A DNA stretch of 64,000 nt from Orientallactaga sibirica (GCA_036365145.1 JAEOAD010000982.1:6350001-6414000); one strand, 5' to 3'. Positions 50,090-61,035 are shown, counted from the first letter of the stretch. Translations and numbers: made by a program. Notes: generated from the letters alone by a model not told the origin.

Positions 50090-50745
50090 TGCCAGTGTGC
50101 ACTACCTAGCAAATTTGTAGTGAGACCTTGTCTCACAAACAAAAAATGAAATTTCCATTTAAAATTCTATAAAATACACAGTTACTTAGAGTGGTAGGAA
50201 GCATAAGCATGGTGAAGCTGGGGATCAGGTAGGTGGGATACAATTCCAAAGGGTTGGGACAGTGTCTCAGGGGTTGGGAAAGCTCTGTACCCCTAGGACA
50301 GACAAGCCAAATAAACAAACAAGGTTCCCCTTCTGGCCAGATTCCACATCTGATAGGAAAGCATAGGAGACAAGAAGGTGACCAGTGCCTAGGACAAACA
50401 CCCCAGAAGACGACTAGTGGGCAACTGTGCCCCTCTCCCAAGTCCCCACTCAGGTTTGCTTATAGGGTACACACATCAGCTGCTGGAGTTGCAGACACCA
50501 ATTAAGAAGTGACAGAAATAATTAATACTCGCTGTAACCTGATAGTGTTCAGTGACGTGAATCTCAACACCAAGAGCCACCTGGTGAAATTTCAGTCGCG
50601 AAAAAGGGCTCTTTCCATGCATCCAGCTCTCATTTGGTTTCTGATTTCCTCAAAAGTGCAATCTTTGCAGATCAGTTAGACTAAAAGGTGAGTCCGGGTC
50701 TCCCCCACCCCCTACCCCCAGTGTGTGTGTGTATCTCTGTGTGTG
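50090..50745. other. No recognised feature
   Basis: A 102-codon minus frame (50133-50441) overlaps a 90-codon plus frame; no motif. (GT)n at about 50720-50750. Confidence 0.4.
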
Positions 50746-50747
50746 TG

Positions 50748-50865
50748 TGCTCAGGGTGTCACTATGCAGCCCAGGTAGGAATGAAACTCACTTTGTAATC
50801 CACGGTGGCCTTAAGCTCAGGATGTTCCTGACTCACTGGCATTACACCATGCCACATGGCACCAC
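50748..50865 (-). repeat. Old B1 SINE
   Basis: 'CAGGGTGTCACTATGCAGCCC' to 'CATTACACCATGCCACATGGC'. Confidence 0.65.
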
Positions 50866-50869
50866 CATG

Positions 50870-52379
50870 CAGCTAGAGGTGCATTTTTGTGAGTGCTTTC
50901 TCACACGTGAGTGAAAAGACTGCTTCTATTCCAGAGAACCTGGGTGGCCCACTTGGGGTATCAAATACAAATGCTTTCCCAAACTAACTGAGGAAGGATA
51001 GAGAGAAAAATCTTAAAATTCTTTTACTTAAGGTTTTTATGTTTCTCTTCTGTTTGCTCAAAAAGCTTGCTGGAGGGCTTAGGCCTGCACTGAACGTCCT
51101 GAAGAAGCTTGGAGAGCAAACAGGGAGGGGGAGTATGGCATGCCTGTTGTATCCCCTACTCTGAGGCTGAGAGAGGTTAAAACTCAAGAGCCTAAAAAAA
51201 ATCTCCACGTAAACAAATGCTACAGTTGCTTGCTACACAGATACCTTCCTGCAAATTACCTCAACTTGATCTGTCATGGGCTTGTGCATTCCTAGGGTTA
51301 CCACATCAGACACACCATAATAAAATACGCTTACAGCGAGCATTTTACACAGCTTGAATCTTGCCTGGATGTTAGCGATGACCCAATCCTAGCAGCCCCC
51401 ATACTTAAATCCTGAGTGTCCTCACTGCTCCCACTCCCTAAGGAAATGTCCAGGATCACCCAATTCTAGCTGTTCTGCTCACTAACTGTGCCCTCCATGC
51501 ACAGTGGCCCAATGTGTATGCAAGGACATGGGTCACCCACTGTCCAAGACTGAGAGAACCAACTATGGGGTCCCATGGAAGGCACAATGCCTGGCCCACG
51601 GCTGGGAGAGCAGCTGACTATTATTAGACACTGAGCTCTGGGTAGGAACAAAAGGATGAGGTGTCTAACCAGGCATGAGGAGCTGGTGCACAGGGACAAC
51701 AGATGGCATCCTCCTAGATGAGGCAGATAGCACACAGGGCAAGTGGCCAGGCCCAGCATGGATCTGACCACCTGCTGGCCTCCCCACATTATCAGAGAGC
51801 CCTGCTTCCCAGTGCAGCCACCACCACACTATGGAGAAGCTTGCTGCTGCTGAAGCACTGCCGTTTTCCTAAGCATGGTCCACATTCCACAACACCAGGG
51901 GCAGGCACGGGACCTGCGCAGGGCATGTTTTATCAATTAGCTCCTGAGAAATGACATGGAGAATATGCAGAAGGCTTTGTCCATTCCGTGGTCTGATTAA
52001 TGTTACAGATTTTTCTCCATACGACAAGAATTGAAAGCCACTTCCTAAGGTCAGAGAGAGGCAACATACATAAAATACATTTCTCAAATATTTCGTTGAT
52101 TAGATTTTCATAACAATCCAAAAACACATGTATAAAAAAGTCATCTCAAATCACAAGCAAACAGAATTTATGTTCTAAAGGCTTTCATGACCTGCTGCCC
52201 CCAAGCCACAGAGCTTAGTCACTTAGGAGTCTGGCCACCTTCCATGTGCCCACAGGGGCTTGGGAAACCAATCATGTGTGGAGACAGTGCAGGGTCTGGG
52301 GAAGCAAAAAAAATGCCCATCAGCTGATGAATGGGCCCATCCGCATACAGGACCACGAACTGCCATGTTTTCTGTTCAA
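50870..52379. other. 1.5-kb SINE-free block
   Basis: The longest repeat-poor interval. Frames of up to 107 codons (51466-51789, minus) and 78 codons (51718-51954, plus) overlap antisense; no recognisable protein. SINE depletion can mark constrained non-coding DNA, but nothing here proves it. Confidence 0.4.
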
Positions 52380-52900
52380 ACCTTTACAGTGTGACATCAA
52401 GTAAAAGCCAGACACAAAAGGTCAAACGCTGTGGGCTGGAGAGATGGCTTAGTGGTTAAGGCGCCTGCCTGCTAAAGCTAAGAACGCTGGTTCCAATCTC
52501 CAGTGGTTCCAATCTCCAGGTCCCACGTTTAGCCAGATGCAAAGTGCCGCAAGGGCGCAATGCCGCACATGACCACAAGGGGGCGCAGACATCTGGATTT
52601 CGTTCACAGCAGCTGAGAGACTGCTGGCGTGCCCATCTCCCTCTCCCTCTCTGTCTGCCTCTCTCTGTCTCTCTCCAAAAATAAATAAAACAAAACAAAA
52701 AAAGGTCAAACGCTGTATGATTCCACTTACAGGCACAGAACGCAGACTCATGGCTACTTGGGGCTGGAGGGAGAGCAGAGGTGATTGTTTCACAAAGCAT
52801 CTTTGGAGGGTGATGAGAACATCCTAACTTTGGACTATGGTGATGAAAGCACAAACTCCACAGTTACGAAGTCAGTGAACTACATACCTAACACTAGTGA
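52380..52900 (+). mobile_element. L1M-type 3' end split by a DIP
   Basis: 'GTGACATCAAGTAAAAGCC', then after the SINE 'TGTATGATTCCACTTACAGG', 'GGAGGGTGATGAGAACATCC' and 'GTGAACTACATACC' match the mammal-wide L1M 3' end. Confidence 0.75.
52433..52699 (+). repeat. DIP SINE, long variant, with 17-base duplication
   Basis: 'GTGGTTCCAATCTCCAG' occurs twice in tandem at about 52489-52519. Perfect AAAAGGTCAAACGCTGT at 52416-52432 and 52700-52716. Best-preserved example of the first long subfamily ('GCAATGCCGCACATGACCAC'). Confidence 0.96.
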
Positions 52901-52906
52901 ATTGCC

Positions 52907-53020
52907 AGGCCTGGTGGCACAGGCCTGTATACACCCAGGTATTCAGGAGGCTAAGGAATGAAAATTGCAAGTTCAAGGCCTGCCTAGGCAACTCAGTGAC
53001 CCCGGTCTCAAAATAAAAGG
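52907..53020 (+). repeat. Old B1 SINE
   Basis: 'GCCAGGCCTGGTGGCACAGGCC' to 'CCCCGGTCTCAAAATAAAAGG'. Confidence 0.75.
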
Positions 53021-53027
53021 TGAAAAG

Positions 53028-53093
53028 AGGGCTGGGGATATAGCCTTAGTGGTAAAACATGCAACAGGCCCTGAGTTCAATTCCCAATACCAC
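53028..53093 (+). repeat. ID element
   Basis: 'GGCTGGGGATATAGCCTTAG' and 'CCTGAGTTCAATTCCC', a good reference for the ID split at 38-40 kb. Confidence 0.82.
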
Positions 53094-53163
53094 TCAGAAA
53101 GGCAGATGAGTCAACTTAATAGTGTAGAAATTGTACCCCTCCATAAGGTTTTTCTTTTCTCTC

Positions 53164-53212
53164 TTTTTTTTTTCTTTTTCAAGGTAGGGTCTCGCTCTAG
53201 GCCAGGCTGAAA
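53164..53212 (-). repeat. B1 3' fragment
   Basis: 'TTTTTCAAGGTAGGGTCTCGC' and 'GGCCAGGCTGA' only. Confidence 0.85.
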
Positions 53213-53242
53213 GATATATTTTTTTAAATGTGCAAAAGAAAG

Positions 53243-53403
53243 CCTGGCGTGGTGGCACACGCCTTTAATCCCAGTATTAGGGAGGGAGGCAGAGGTAGGA
53301 GGATCACAGTGAGTTCGAGGCCACCCTGAGATTACATAGTGAATTCCAGGTCAGCCTGGCCTAGAGCGAGACCCTACTTCAAAAAAAAAAAAAAAAAAAA
53401 AAA
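53243..53403 (+). repeat. B1 SINE
   Basis: 'GCCTGGCGTGGTGGCACACGCC' to 'GACCCTACTTCAAAA' and ~22 A. Confidence 0.95.
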
Positions 53404-53623
53404 AGTCTTTATTTGAGAGAGAAGAGAGTGAGAGAAAGAGGTAGACACAGTGAGAGAGAGAGAGAAAGAGAAAAAATGGGCACATTAGGGCCTATTGCCA
53501 CTACAAACTCCAGATGCATGTGCCACTTTGTGCATCTGGGTTTATGTGGGTCCTGGGGAAAGCAAACCTCTGCCATCAGGCTTTGCAAGCAAGCATCTTT
53601 AACTGCTCAGCCATCTCTCCAGC
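53404..53623 (-). repeat. DIP SINE
   Basis: Tail-to-tail with the B1. (GA)n, 'TTAGGGCCTATTGCCACTAC', ending 'CAGCCATCTCTCCAGC'. Confidence 0.92.
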
Positions 53624-53627
53624 GCTT

Positions 53628-53766
53628 ATTTTTTTTTAAGACAGGGTCTCAGGTATCCTAGGCTAGTCTTGAATTGGGTATGTAGACAAGGATGACCTGA
53701 AACTCCCATTCCTCCTGCCTTAGCCTCTAGAGTGCTGACATTACAGGTATGTGTCACCACACCTGG
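53628..53766 (-). repeat. Old B1 SINE
   Basis: 'TTTTAAGACAGGGTCTCAGG' to 'GTGTCACCACACCTGG'. Confidence 0.82.
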
Positions 53767-53841
53767 TTCTATGCAATGCTGGGTATCCAACCCAGGGCAT
53801 GCTAAACAAGTACTCTACCTCCTGAGCTACACCCCCAGCCC
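53767..53841 (-). repeat. ID element
   Basis: 'GGGTATCCAACCCAGGGC' and 'CCTGAGCTACACCCCCAGCCC', abutting the B1 in a B1-ID arrangement. Confidence 0.82.
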
Positions 53842-53868
53842 ATTCATAAAGTTTTGAAAGAAAGAGAA

Positions 53869-53990
53869 GGGCGCTACGCATGCCAGCACACAACTACAAT
53901 TCCAGTGCTCAGGACCCTAGCTGAGGTAAGTTCGAGGCCAGATTTGGTTATTCATGGAGACCCTGTCCCAAAAAGGAGGTTAAGAAGAGA
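53869..53990 (+). repeat. Degraded B1
   Basis: 'CGCATGCCAGCACACAACTAC' to 'GAGACCCTGTCCCAAAAAG'. Confidence 0.65.
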
Positions 53991-54193
53991 GAAAGAGAAG
54001 GGCGAGACAAATGAAGAAATGTCACTTCACTAAGACTGGAATGGACACCTACAGAGGGAAGATAGAGGGAAGGTAGACATTCCAAAGGCACTTAAGTCAG
54101 GGTCTTAAATGTTAATTTTCACCACTTCTGATCTGATGAGTAGCTTCTATAAGTCAGCCAATGTATTTTAGGCCGTACAGACTCCAAAGACTT

Positions 54194-54327
54194 TTTCTTT
54201 TGAGACAGGCCCCCAGTAAGTTGACCAGGCTGCTCTATAGCCCAGGCAGGCCTTGAGTTTTCAATCCTCTGGCCCCAGCCTCCCCAGTAGCTGAAGTTAA
54301 GGGACTGTGTCACCAGGCCTGCCAGTT
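54194..54327 (-). repeat. Old B1 SINE
   Basis: 'TTTTTCTTTTGAGACAGGCC' to 'CTGTGTCACCAGGCCTGCC'. Confidence 0.72.
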
Positions 54328-54329
54328 CA

Positions 54330-55505
54330 CTGCTAGTATTTCATCCTCCATTTGCAAAGGCAGAGACTATCTAAATATGGTTCCTGTTTCTGCTGCGGGT
54401 CACCTGTTCAGGAGGGGAGGGGATTAGGTGGCAGTAACTTGGAGACTCTTCACCAAGTAAGCTACCTTGAGCCTCAGCCTTTCACGGGCCGGCAGGGGGC
54501 TTCTGGCCTCATCTGTACAACACACTCCCCTGCCCAGCTCCTCCAGATCTGCACTCTACGGTTGGCCAAGGACTTCCGCCTGCCTCAGTAGGTTACCATG
54601 GCTCTTAGAAATGTATGTAGCCTGTGACAAGGCTTCCAGAGTGGGATCCACTCAGAGTTCTCCTTACTCCAGCTCCAACCAGCTTTACTCAGCAAACACT
54701 GTGTTTATCCTCCAAACAGAAACTTCCCTTCTGAGCCAAGAGGAAGGGCCTAGGGCCTTTTCTAAGACCTGTTTTCTAAACTCATATTCTTCTAGCATAT
54801 CCCTATGCTGAAAGCCACGAGCCTGCTGTGGGATATAGTTGCTGTGGATACTAACTCAGGATTGCTGCAGTATTTCCCTAAAACCAAGCATGCTGCATGC
54901 TTTTACTCAATTGCACTCTACATTTCTAATATGCTTCCAAGGGGATGACTTTGCTTAAGGTCTCACTCCCTTCGCATAACAAGGATCAAAACTAAAGCTG
55001 CTGGAGGGCAGGCTAGAAAGGTACCAAATACACATCGTTATGTGCATTTATCACACCTGCCCGTTCTTCCTATGGACTCCTGGTCTTCCAAGCAATCACA
55101 AAACATAGGACCTTTGGCACAGTAGGTCCAATTTCCTGACACCCGGTTTGGAAATGGAAAATATCAATTTCATATCACTGTATTTACAGTAAACATTGCT
55201 GGGTGCAATTTTTTTCCTCATCAATGAACAGTCTGCAGAGTTAACTTGGTAAAAACCTTCTTTCCATAAAGACACATTCTCTGGAAGATCTAGTTGGACT
55301 CTGTGGGGATTACAAGGCCAATCTTGACGGGCAGAGCCAATACACAGCAGTGGCCCACCTCCCTCCCAGGAAGCTGCTTGCATCTTTATGGCAGTGGATG
55401 CTGAATGGAGTTACAGAACAAATCCAGTCAGTGCAGAGGGAATCAGACAGCACCAGGCACCGACAGGGCAGCCTGATAACAGCAGCCCCATTTGCCCCCA
55501 GGATC
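54330..55505. other. SINE-free block, no recognised gene
   Basis: A 114-codon frame (54467-54811, plus) overlaps a 79-codon frame; a 95-codon minus frame lies at 55096-55383. No signal peptide, repeat or known motif is convincing. Confidence 0.4.
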
Positions 55506-55735
55506 AGCTGGGGAGATGGCTTAGCGGTTAAGGTGTTTGCCTGTGAAGCCTAAGGACCCAGGTTTGATTCCCCAGGACCCACGTAAGCCAGATGCACAAG
55601 GTGGTGCATGTATCTGGCGTTTGTTTACAGCAGCTGAAGGCCCTAGCGTACCCATTTTCTCTCTCTTTCTCTCTTAAACAAATAAACTTTTAAAAATCTT
55701 CAAATTTTTTTAAGAAAAAAAAAAAAAAAAAAGAA
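55506..55735 (+). repeat. DIP SINE
   Basis: 'AGCTGGGGAGATGGCTTAGCGG' to 'AAACAAATAAACTTTTAAAA' and A-run. Confidence 0.93.
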
Positions 55736-56112
55736 AAATCCACCACTGCATGCACTGGTGGATTCTGGGTATTTGAAATCCTGTCTGCTGCTCAGTAACC
55801 TTCATGAAAATCTCACTGCCCTTCCTGACCTCCTTCTGTCTGAACTCTTCCCAAAGAGGTTCAAAGTAAACTGCCTGCAAATTCAGGGAGTATGAAGAAA
55901 TGGGCACAAGGGAGCCAGGGTGCCAAGTCTCCTCATGGCTATTTCCTGCGGCTGCTTTGCTCACCACCTCTGGTGCTTCCACACTCCTCCTGGATGAGCC
56001 GCAGCCCAGTCTTCAAGCATGCCATCTCCTTGTCAAAGGGAACCTTCCACCACTCAACCTCCACCTTAATGTCTCTGAAAGTGGGTGTTGCCACCTACCT
56101 CCTGGACAAATT
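55736..56112. other. Unassigned; open frames on both strands
   Basis: Minus frame of 90 codons (55710-55982) and plus frames of 126 and 109 codons (55892-56272) overlap; the plus frames read into the next SINE. No recognisable protein. Confidence 0.4.
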
Positions 56113-56289
56113 CAGGTGCAAACAGAGAGACAGAGAATGGGTGTGCCAGGGCCTCTTGCCACTACAAATGAACTCCAGACACATGTGCCACCTTGTGCAT
56201 CTAGCTTTACGTGGGTACTGGGGAACTGAACCTGAGCCCTTTGGCTTTGCAGGCAAGCACATTAACCACTAAGCCATCTCTCCAGCCCC
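56113..56289 (-). repeat. DIP SINE
   Basis: 'GAATGGGTGTGCCAGGGCC' to 'CTAAGCCATCTCTCCAGCCCC'; short tail. Confidence 0.93.
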
Positions 56290-56628
56290 AACAAAATGGA
56301 TTTCTAAAGACACCTACCACAGTGAAGCCTCCCCTAGTGAGAGTGTGAGTGGAAAAGTACAAGGAAATTGCAGAAAGAGAGGCTGAAAGGAAAGACAGAG
56401 AATGGTGAATAACATGGAGAAAATAGATGGGGCTAAAAGCACAGGAAGAGAAGGCTCCCCATGGCACAGAATCTGAAGATTCAAAGATCAAGTGATAGGG
56501 ACTAGAGAGAAAAACAACTCACAAGAGAGGCAAAGTAAGACTGGCACAATTGATGATTAAGAAAAGAGCAACAGGGGCTTAGCCAGGGCAACATAATTAT
56601 TATACCCCATCTAAAAAGAGAGCTGCTG
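56290..56628. other. No recognised feature
   Basis: Purine-rich unassigned DNA. Confidence 0.35.
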
Positions 56629-56812
56629 GGGCTGGGGAGATAGCTCAGTGGTTAAAGGCCCTTTCTTGGGAAGCCTGTCAGCACAGGTTCGGTTCCCCAT
56701 CACCCACAGAATACCAGATGAAATAAGTGGCACATGTGTCTAGGATTCATTTTCAGTGGCAAGAAACCTTGACATACACACACATATGCAAATAACATTT
56801 TTTAAAAAGAGC
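56629..56812 (+). repeat. Diverged DIP SINE
   Basis: 'GGGGCTGGGGAGATAGCTCAG' to 'TATGCAAATAACATTTTTTAA'. Confidence 0.8.
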
Positions 56813-57039
56813 TGTTGTAGGATTTTATGACATTTTCTATATCCATCATTCCATGACAAATAACCTCCAAGAAAACACTCACTGAGCAATATTATTCAAG
56901 TGGCAATACTCTAGGGACACTGTGAAGGACCAAGCAGACAGGCATAGGAGAGAAATCACTCACTGAGCAGTTGAGATGGGAAGAAAGAACAAAGGGTGCA
57001 GAAAACTCAAATTTTATTTATCTTTTTAAATGAGGAATT

Positions 57040-57105
57040 AGAGATGATAGCTTACTAGTACAGTGCTTGCCTAGCCTATGCAAGGCTTTGGGTTCCCAGA
57101 AATAA
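57040..57105 (+). repeat. Degraded ID element
   Basis: 'GATGATAGCTTACTAGTACAG' and 'TGCCTAGCCTATGCAAGGC'. Confidence 0.6.
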
Positions 57106-57109
57106 AACA

Positions 57110-57433
57110 ATTTTTAAAAATATTTTATTTTTATTTATTTGTGACAGAGCCTTTAAAGCACTTGGGAAAGGAGAGGAACAGAGAGAGAGAATGTTAATTC
57201 CAGGTCAGCCTGACCAGTGAGCCTCCAGAAAAAAAAAAATATTTTATTTTTATTTATTTGACTAGAAACAAACTGAGCATGTGCCAGGGCCTCCAGCCAC
57301 TACAAACAAACTCCAGATGAGTGCGCCCGCTTGTGCATCTGGTTTACATGGGTCCTGGAGAATAGAGCCTCAAACCAGGGTCCTAAGGCTTTACAAGCAA
57401 GCACTTAACCACTAAGCCACCTCTCCAGCCCCA
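57110..57433 (-). repeat. DIP SINE with a B1 remnant in its tail
   Basis: TATTTTATTTTTATTTATTTG stands at about 57120 and 57239, bracketing a ~95-base B1 piece ('TTAATTCCAGGTCAGCCTGAC') reduced by deletion. The DIP body is 57260-57433. Confidence 0.82.
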
Positions 57434-57597
57434 AAACTAAATTTTAATCTCGAAACTCATATTGCTATCTCAGAAGTTTCTAATTGGGAAAAAAATAAAA
57501 TGTTAACAAAGACTCACCAAGATAACAAAGATGGCCTTAATTTTAAATGAATCTCTAAAATTCCAGGTTGGAATGATGGTTGACTTTTAATCAATAC

Positions 57598-57599
<2 letters not shown>

Positions 57600-57633
<34 letters not shown>

Positions 57634-57767
57634 GTTTTTCAAGGTAGGGTCTCACTATAGCTCAGGCTGACCTGGAATTCACTATGTACTCTCAGGGTGG
57701 CCTCGAACTCTCAGCAATCCTACCTCTGCCTCACGAGTGCTGGGATTAAAGGCATGCGCCAGCACTA
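57600..57767 (-). repeat. B1 SINE with 33-base tail
   Basis: T33 (57600-57632), 'CAAGGTAGGGTCTCACTATAG' to 'AAAGGCATGCGCCAGCAC'. Confidence 0.95.
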
Positions 57768-57804
57768 ATCAATACAATGTTTATAAATATCAGCTGTCAC
57801 TTTA

Positions 57805-58372
57805 GTTTGTATGTGTGGTATACATGCATGCATGAGTGTTTACATGTATGTGGGTGCATGTGGAAGCCAGAGGACAACCTTGGGTATCCTTCCTCAGTCA
57901 CTGGCCACCTTTTTTGAGACAGGGTCTTTCACGGGCATGGAACGGACACCCTCTACTTCCCTAGTACTGGAATTATAAGTGCACACCACTAAACTGGGCT
58001 TTTTTTGTTTTTGTTTTTGTTTTTGTTTTGGTCTTTTCAGCTCAGGCTGACCTGGTCTCACCCCAGTCTCAGGCTGACCTGGAACCCATCCTCTACTGTA
58101 GTCTCAGTGCTGGGGGTGGCCACAGAAATAGGCAGGTAGAGAGAGAGAGAGAGAGAACTCAGGGCCTCCAGCGATCCTCCTACCTGTGCTTCCCAAGTGC
58201 TGGGTCCTGGAGGGATTTAGGCTCCATAGGCAAGCGCGCCTAAGCCATCTCTCCAGGCTTTTATTTTATTTTTTTAGTGGGCATTTTTTATGTGTGTTTT
58301 GTGGATCAAACTCAGGTAGGTCCTCATGCTTGTGAAGAAGCACTACTGACTAAACTCTCCCTCCAGCTCAGC
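57805..58372 (-). repeat. B4-type SINE interrupted by a hybrid SINE
   Basis: 'GGAAGCCAGAGGACAACC' (left) and 'AACTCAGGTAGGTCCTCATGC' with 'CTCTCCCTCCAGCTC' (right) are the two arms. Confidence 0.75.
58002..58258 (-). repeat. Mosaic B1/DIP SINE
   Basis: Alternates B1 ('GCTCAGGCTGACCTGG'), DIP ('AGAGAGAACTCAGGGCCTCCAG'), B1 ('CGATCCTCCTACCTGTGC', 'CCCAAGTGCTGGG') and DIP ('CGCGCCTAAGCCATCTC'). No clean flanks separate the parts. Confidence 0.65.
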
Positions 58373-58424
58373 TGCCACTGTTTTGATAACTCTTTAAAAG
58401 TAAATAAGCTTTAATCAGTCTTTG

Positions 58425-58530
58425 TTTTTGTTTTTTGAGACACAGACCAGGTTGGCCTGAACCTCATACCTCCAGAAGAGCCTGGCATTAGCTAGGATTA
58501 CAGACAGACACCACCTCATGCTCTGTATTC
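58425..58530 (-). repeat. Degraded B1
   Basis: 'TTTTTTGAGACACAGACCAGG' to 'CAGACAGACACCACC'. Confidence 0.55.
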
Positions 58531-59628
58531 CTAGTTTGTGAAGGTCTGAGCTGTGTGGTATATTACATTGTTCTTTGAGGATTTATGGACCACCAAATCC
58601 TACCTGACATCCAATTACAGGCAACCTCATTTACCTACACAGACACACTGACTTCAGACTCAAGAGCCTATACTCAACACTGTGAATCTGCAACTAATTT
58701 CATTATTTTTGAAGCAATTAATGAATGATCCTCCAAACAACTGTATCAAAACACTCTTGTAAAAGCATCAGCAAAATCTGAAGCCCAGGTCCTTTTTTTT
58801 TTCACCCTTACAACACACACCATCTTGGTTCCTAGCAGTAGAATGACAAACTAAGCATATCTGGGTAACTGCAACTGGAAGTAGGTGTGTGGTTTTTGCC
58901 TAAGCTGAATCATACTTTGTATCTGACTTACCAGCCAACTTTAGAAGTTATCTTCACTTGTGACTCACCTTCAGCCAACCTGAATTGCTTAACCTTGAGG
59001 GTTTTTTCTATGCACTTAACAAAATAGTGTTCTGTGCTCCTAATCACCTGGCCCTAAGGGCTGAAAGGCAATCACACGCAGTGTGGGGTCTGCTCTCTGG
59101 TTAGACTGGAGAACCCATCCCTCTCCCATTAGGAAGGATGGCACTAAGCACTGTCGCCATTGACCTTTGGGGCAGCTCTTGGCCATACATGCCAATCATA
59201 CCTACTGCAAGGCCATTTAACACATGGAGAACCTGTCTAGTTGGTTGGTAAAACCTCCGTCAATTCATGCGTGAGCTTCTCCAGCAATCCAGTAAAGTTA
59301 TAAACCCCGGCACTAGATACAAGCAAACTGCTCAAAGATTCTAAGTGACATGAAGATTTCAAGGTTAACAACACAGGGTTCAAGTGTGGATTTCTTGTGT
59401 GGATTTCTTTCTACCTCATACGTAACTCAATGGTCATCTTTAAGACATACCTTGCTAACTTTTTTTTTTTTTTTTGGCCTGTTCAAATGAAAATAACCAT
59501 TGCTTTGCCTTTGTAAAACTCTGTGTATGCGTAGCTGATAAATGATTGACAGCTAGAGAAAAACACACCTGATTTTGTTTAAACTGCCAAAACACTACAG
59601 TGCTCCATGAACTATAAACAGAAAAGAC
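58531..59628. other. SINE-free block, no recognised gene
   Basis: No open frame of 60 codons or more falls wholly inside. A T-run lies at about 59460-59476. Unassigned. Confidence 0.45.
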
Positions 59629-59629
59629 A

Positions 59630-59752
59630 GGTGCGGTGGCACATGTCTGTACTCCTGGCTACTTTAGCTACCTGGAAGGCCGAGGTGAGAGGATCACTTG
59701 AGCCTATAAGCTCAAAAGCCAGTGTGGACAACACAGAAAGATTTTATCTTTA
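59630..59752 (+). repeat. Old B1-like SINE
   Basis: 'GACAGGTGCGGTGGCACATG' and 'GAGAGGATCACTTGAGCC', an ancestral-looking 7SL-type monomer. Confidence 0.65.
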
Positions 59753-59811
59753 ATTCCCAAACTATACATATATGTATGCATGTGTATATGCATCTAGAGG
59801 TATGAGTGTGT

Positions 59812-60320
59812 TGTTATGGTTTGACTATGAAACATTCCCCACAGGCTCATGCATTAAAACCCTTGGTCCCAGATATAGTTTTTTGGGGGGAGGCACTGGA
59901 AACCTTAGAAGTGGAAGCATGTCTTTGGGAGCTCTATCTTGCCCTTGCCCTTTCCTCTCTCTGCTTCTTGGCTTCTATAAGGTGAGTATGTCTGCTCCAC
60001 CATGCCCTTCCCCCACAATGTACTTCCTCACTTTAAACCCAGAAACCAGGGAGCCAGCTGACCATGCACTGAAACCTCTGAACCTGTGAGCCAAAATAAA
60101 TATTTTCCTTTTTTATTGTTGTTGTTTTTTCCCAAGGCAAGGTTTCACTTTAATCTAGGCTGACCTAAAACTCACTCTAAAGCCAAAGGCTGGCCTTGAA
60201 CTCATGATTATCCTCCTACTTCAGCCTTCTGAATGCTGGGACTAAAGGTGTGTGACACCATACCCAGCCTTCCTTTTAAAGTTTTTCTCTTGGGTGTATT
60301 ATAGGGATGAAGCACATCTA
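59812..60320 (+). mobile_element. ORR1/MST-like MaLR LTR split by a B1
   Basis: TGTTATGGTTTGACTATG start, 'AGGCTCATGCATTAAAACCC', 'CTCTCTGCTTCTTGGCTTC', 'TGAACCTGTGAGCCAAAATA', then B1, then 'GTATTATAGGGATGAAGC'. A 105-codon frame here (59772-60089) is LTR sequence, not a gene. Confidence 0.82.
60107..60270 (-). repeat. B1 nested in the MaLR LTR
   Basis: 'TTTTCCCAAGGCAAGGTTTCAC' to 'GACACCATACCCAGCC'. Confidence 0.85.
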
Positions 60321-60610
60321 TACCTTATACATACATATAAGTTAAAAACTAAACTCTATGGCCAACCCACTATCAAGCCTCACTCCACTCAATTCTCTTA
60401 GTTCTAAATGCAGTAGATGCAGCAAAGGTGAGCAACTCTGGACTCAGAGCCTCAAACAAATGTTCCCAAGTCATGGAACCCTCTCCAAAGGTAACGGCAC
60501 CCAGTACAATTTTAGTTCTCAGCTCTGCCACAAACCTCCACATTTATGTGCCTAAGACCTACAGTTTCCTACATCAATGGAATGTGAGGAACAGAGAAGA
60601 TGAAGTTGTC
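60321..60610. other. No recognised feature
   Basis: Short overlapping frames (65 and 77 codons) in two registers. Confidence 0.35.
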
Positions 60611-60627
60611 AAAGCTGAGGTCCCCAA

Positions 60628-61035
60628 CACCGGGGTGACTCAAAACTCACCATCATGCTGAGAAGTGACAGTGGAGTGTTCAGCACTGAGACATCTCTAT
60701 CGCACCCTCCAAGGCTCAGGGTCCATTGCAGAAGTGGCAGAAAAAAAATGTAAGAGCCAAAGAAAGGTATGACTGCTTACAATGAAATCTTCCAGACACA
60801 AAATGGCCTTTGATATTCATGACCTCGTGGTGCCTGAAACTACCTACCCAAGCCCTTCATAACAGGAGGAAAAGATAATGACATCAAAAAGAAGAGAGAC
60901 TATTTGGGAAAGGAAGGGAATTTATGGAGGGTTAATTTGAGAGGGAGGGTGGGAGTGGAGGGAAGGAATAATCATGGTTTTAGTGTCTATGCTTAGGAAA
61001 GCTGTCAATAAAAAGCTTTTTTTGGTTAAAAAAAA
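60628..61035 (+). mobile_element. 5'-truncated L1 3' end with target duplication
   Basis: 'AAGGCTCAGGGTCCATTGC', 'GGCCTTTGATATTCATGACC', 'AATAATCATGG' and 'GTCAATAAAAAGC' (poly(A) signal) then an A-run. Flanked by AAAGCTGAGGTCCCCAA (60611-60627) and AAAGCTGAGGGCCCCAA (61036-61052). About 400 bases of 3' UTR only. Confidence 0.85.

Noticed and set aside
55710..56112. Possible coding exon or pseudogene on either strand
   Set aside because: No family is recognised, frames are broken on the minus strand and read into a SINE on the plus strand.
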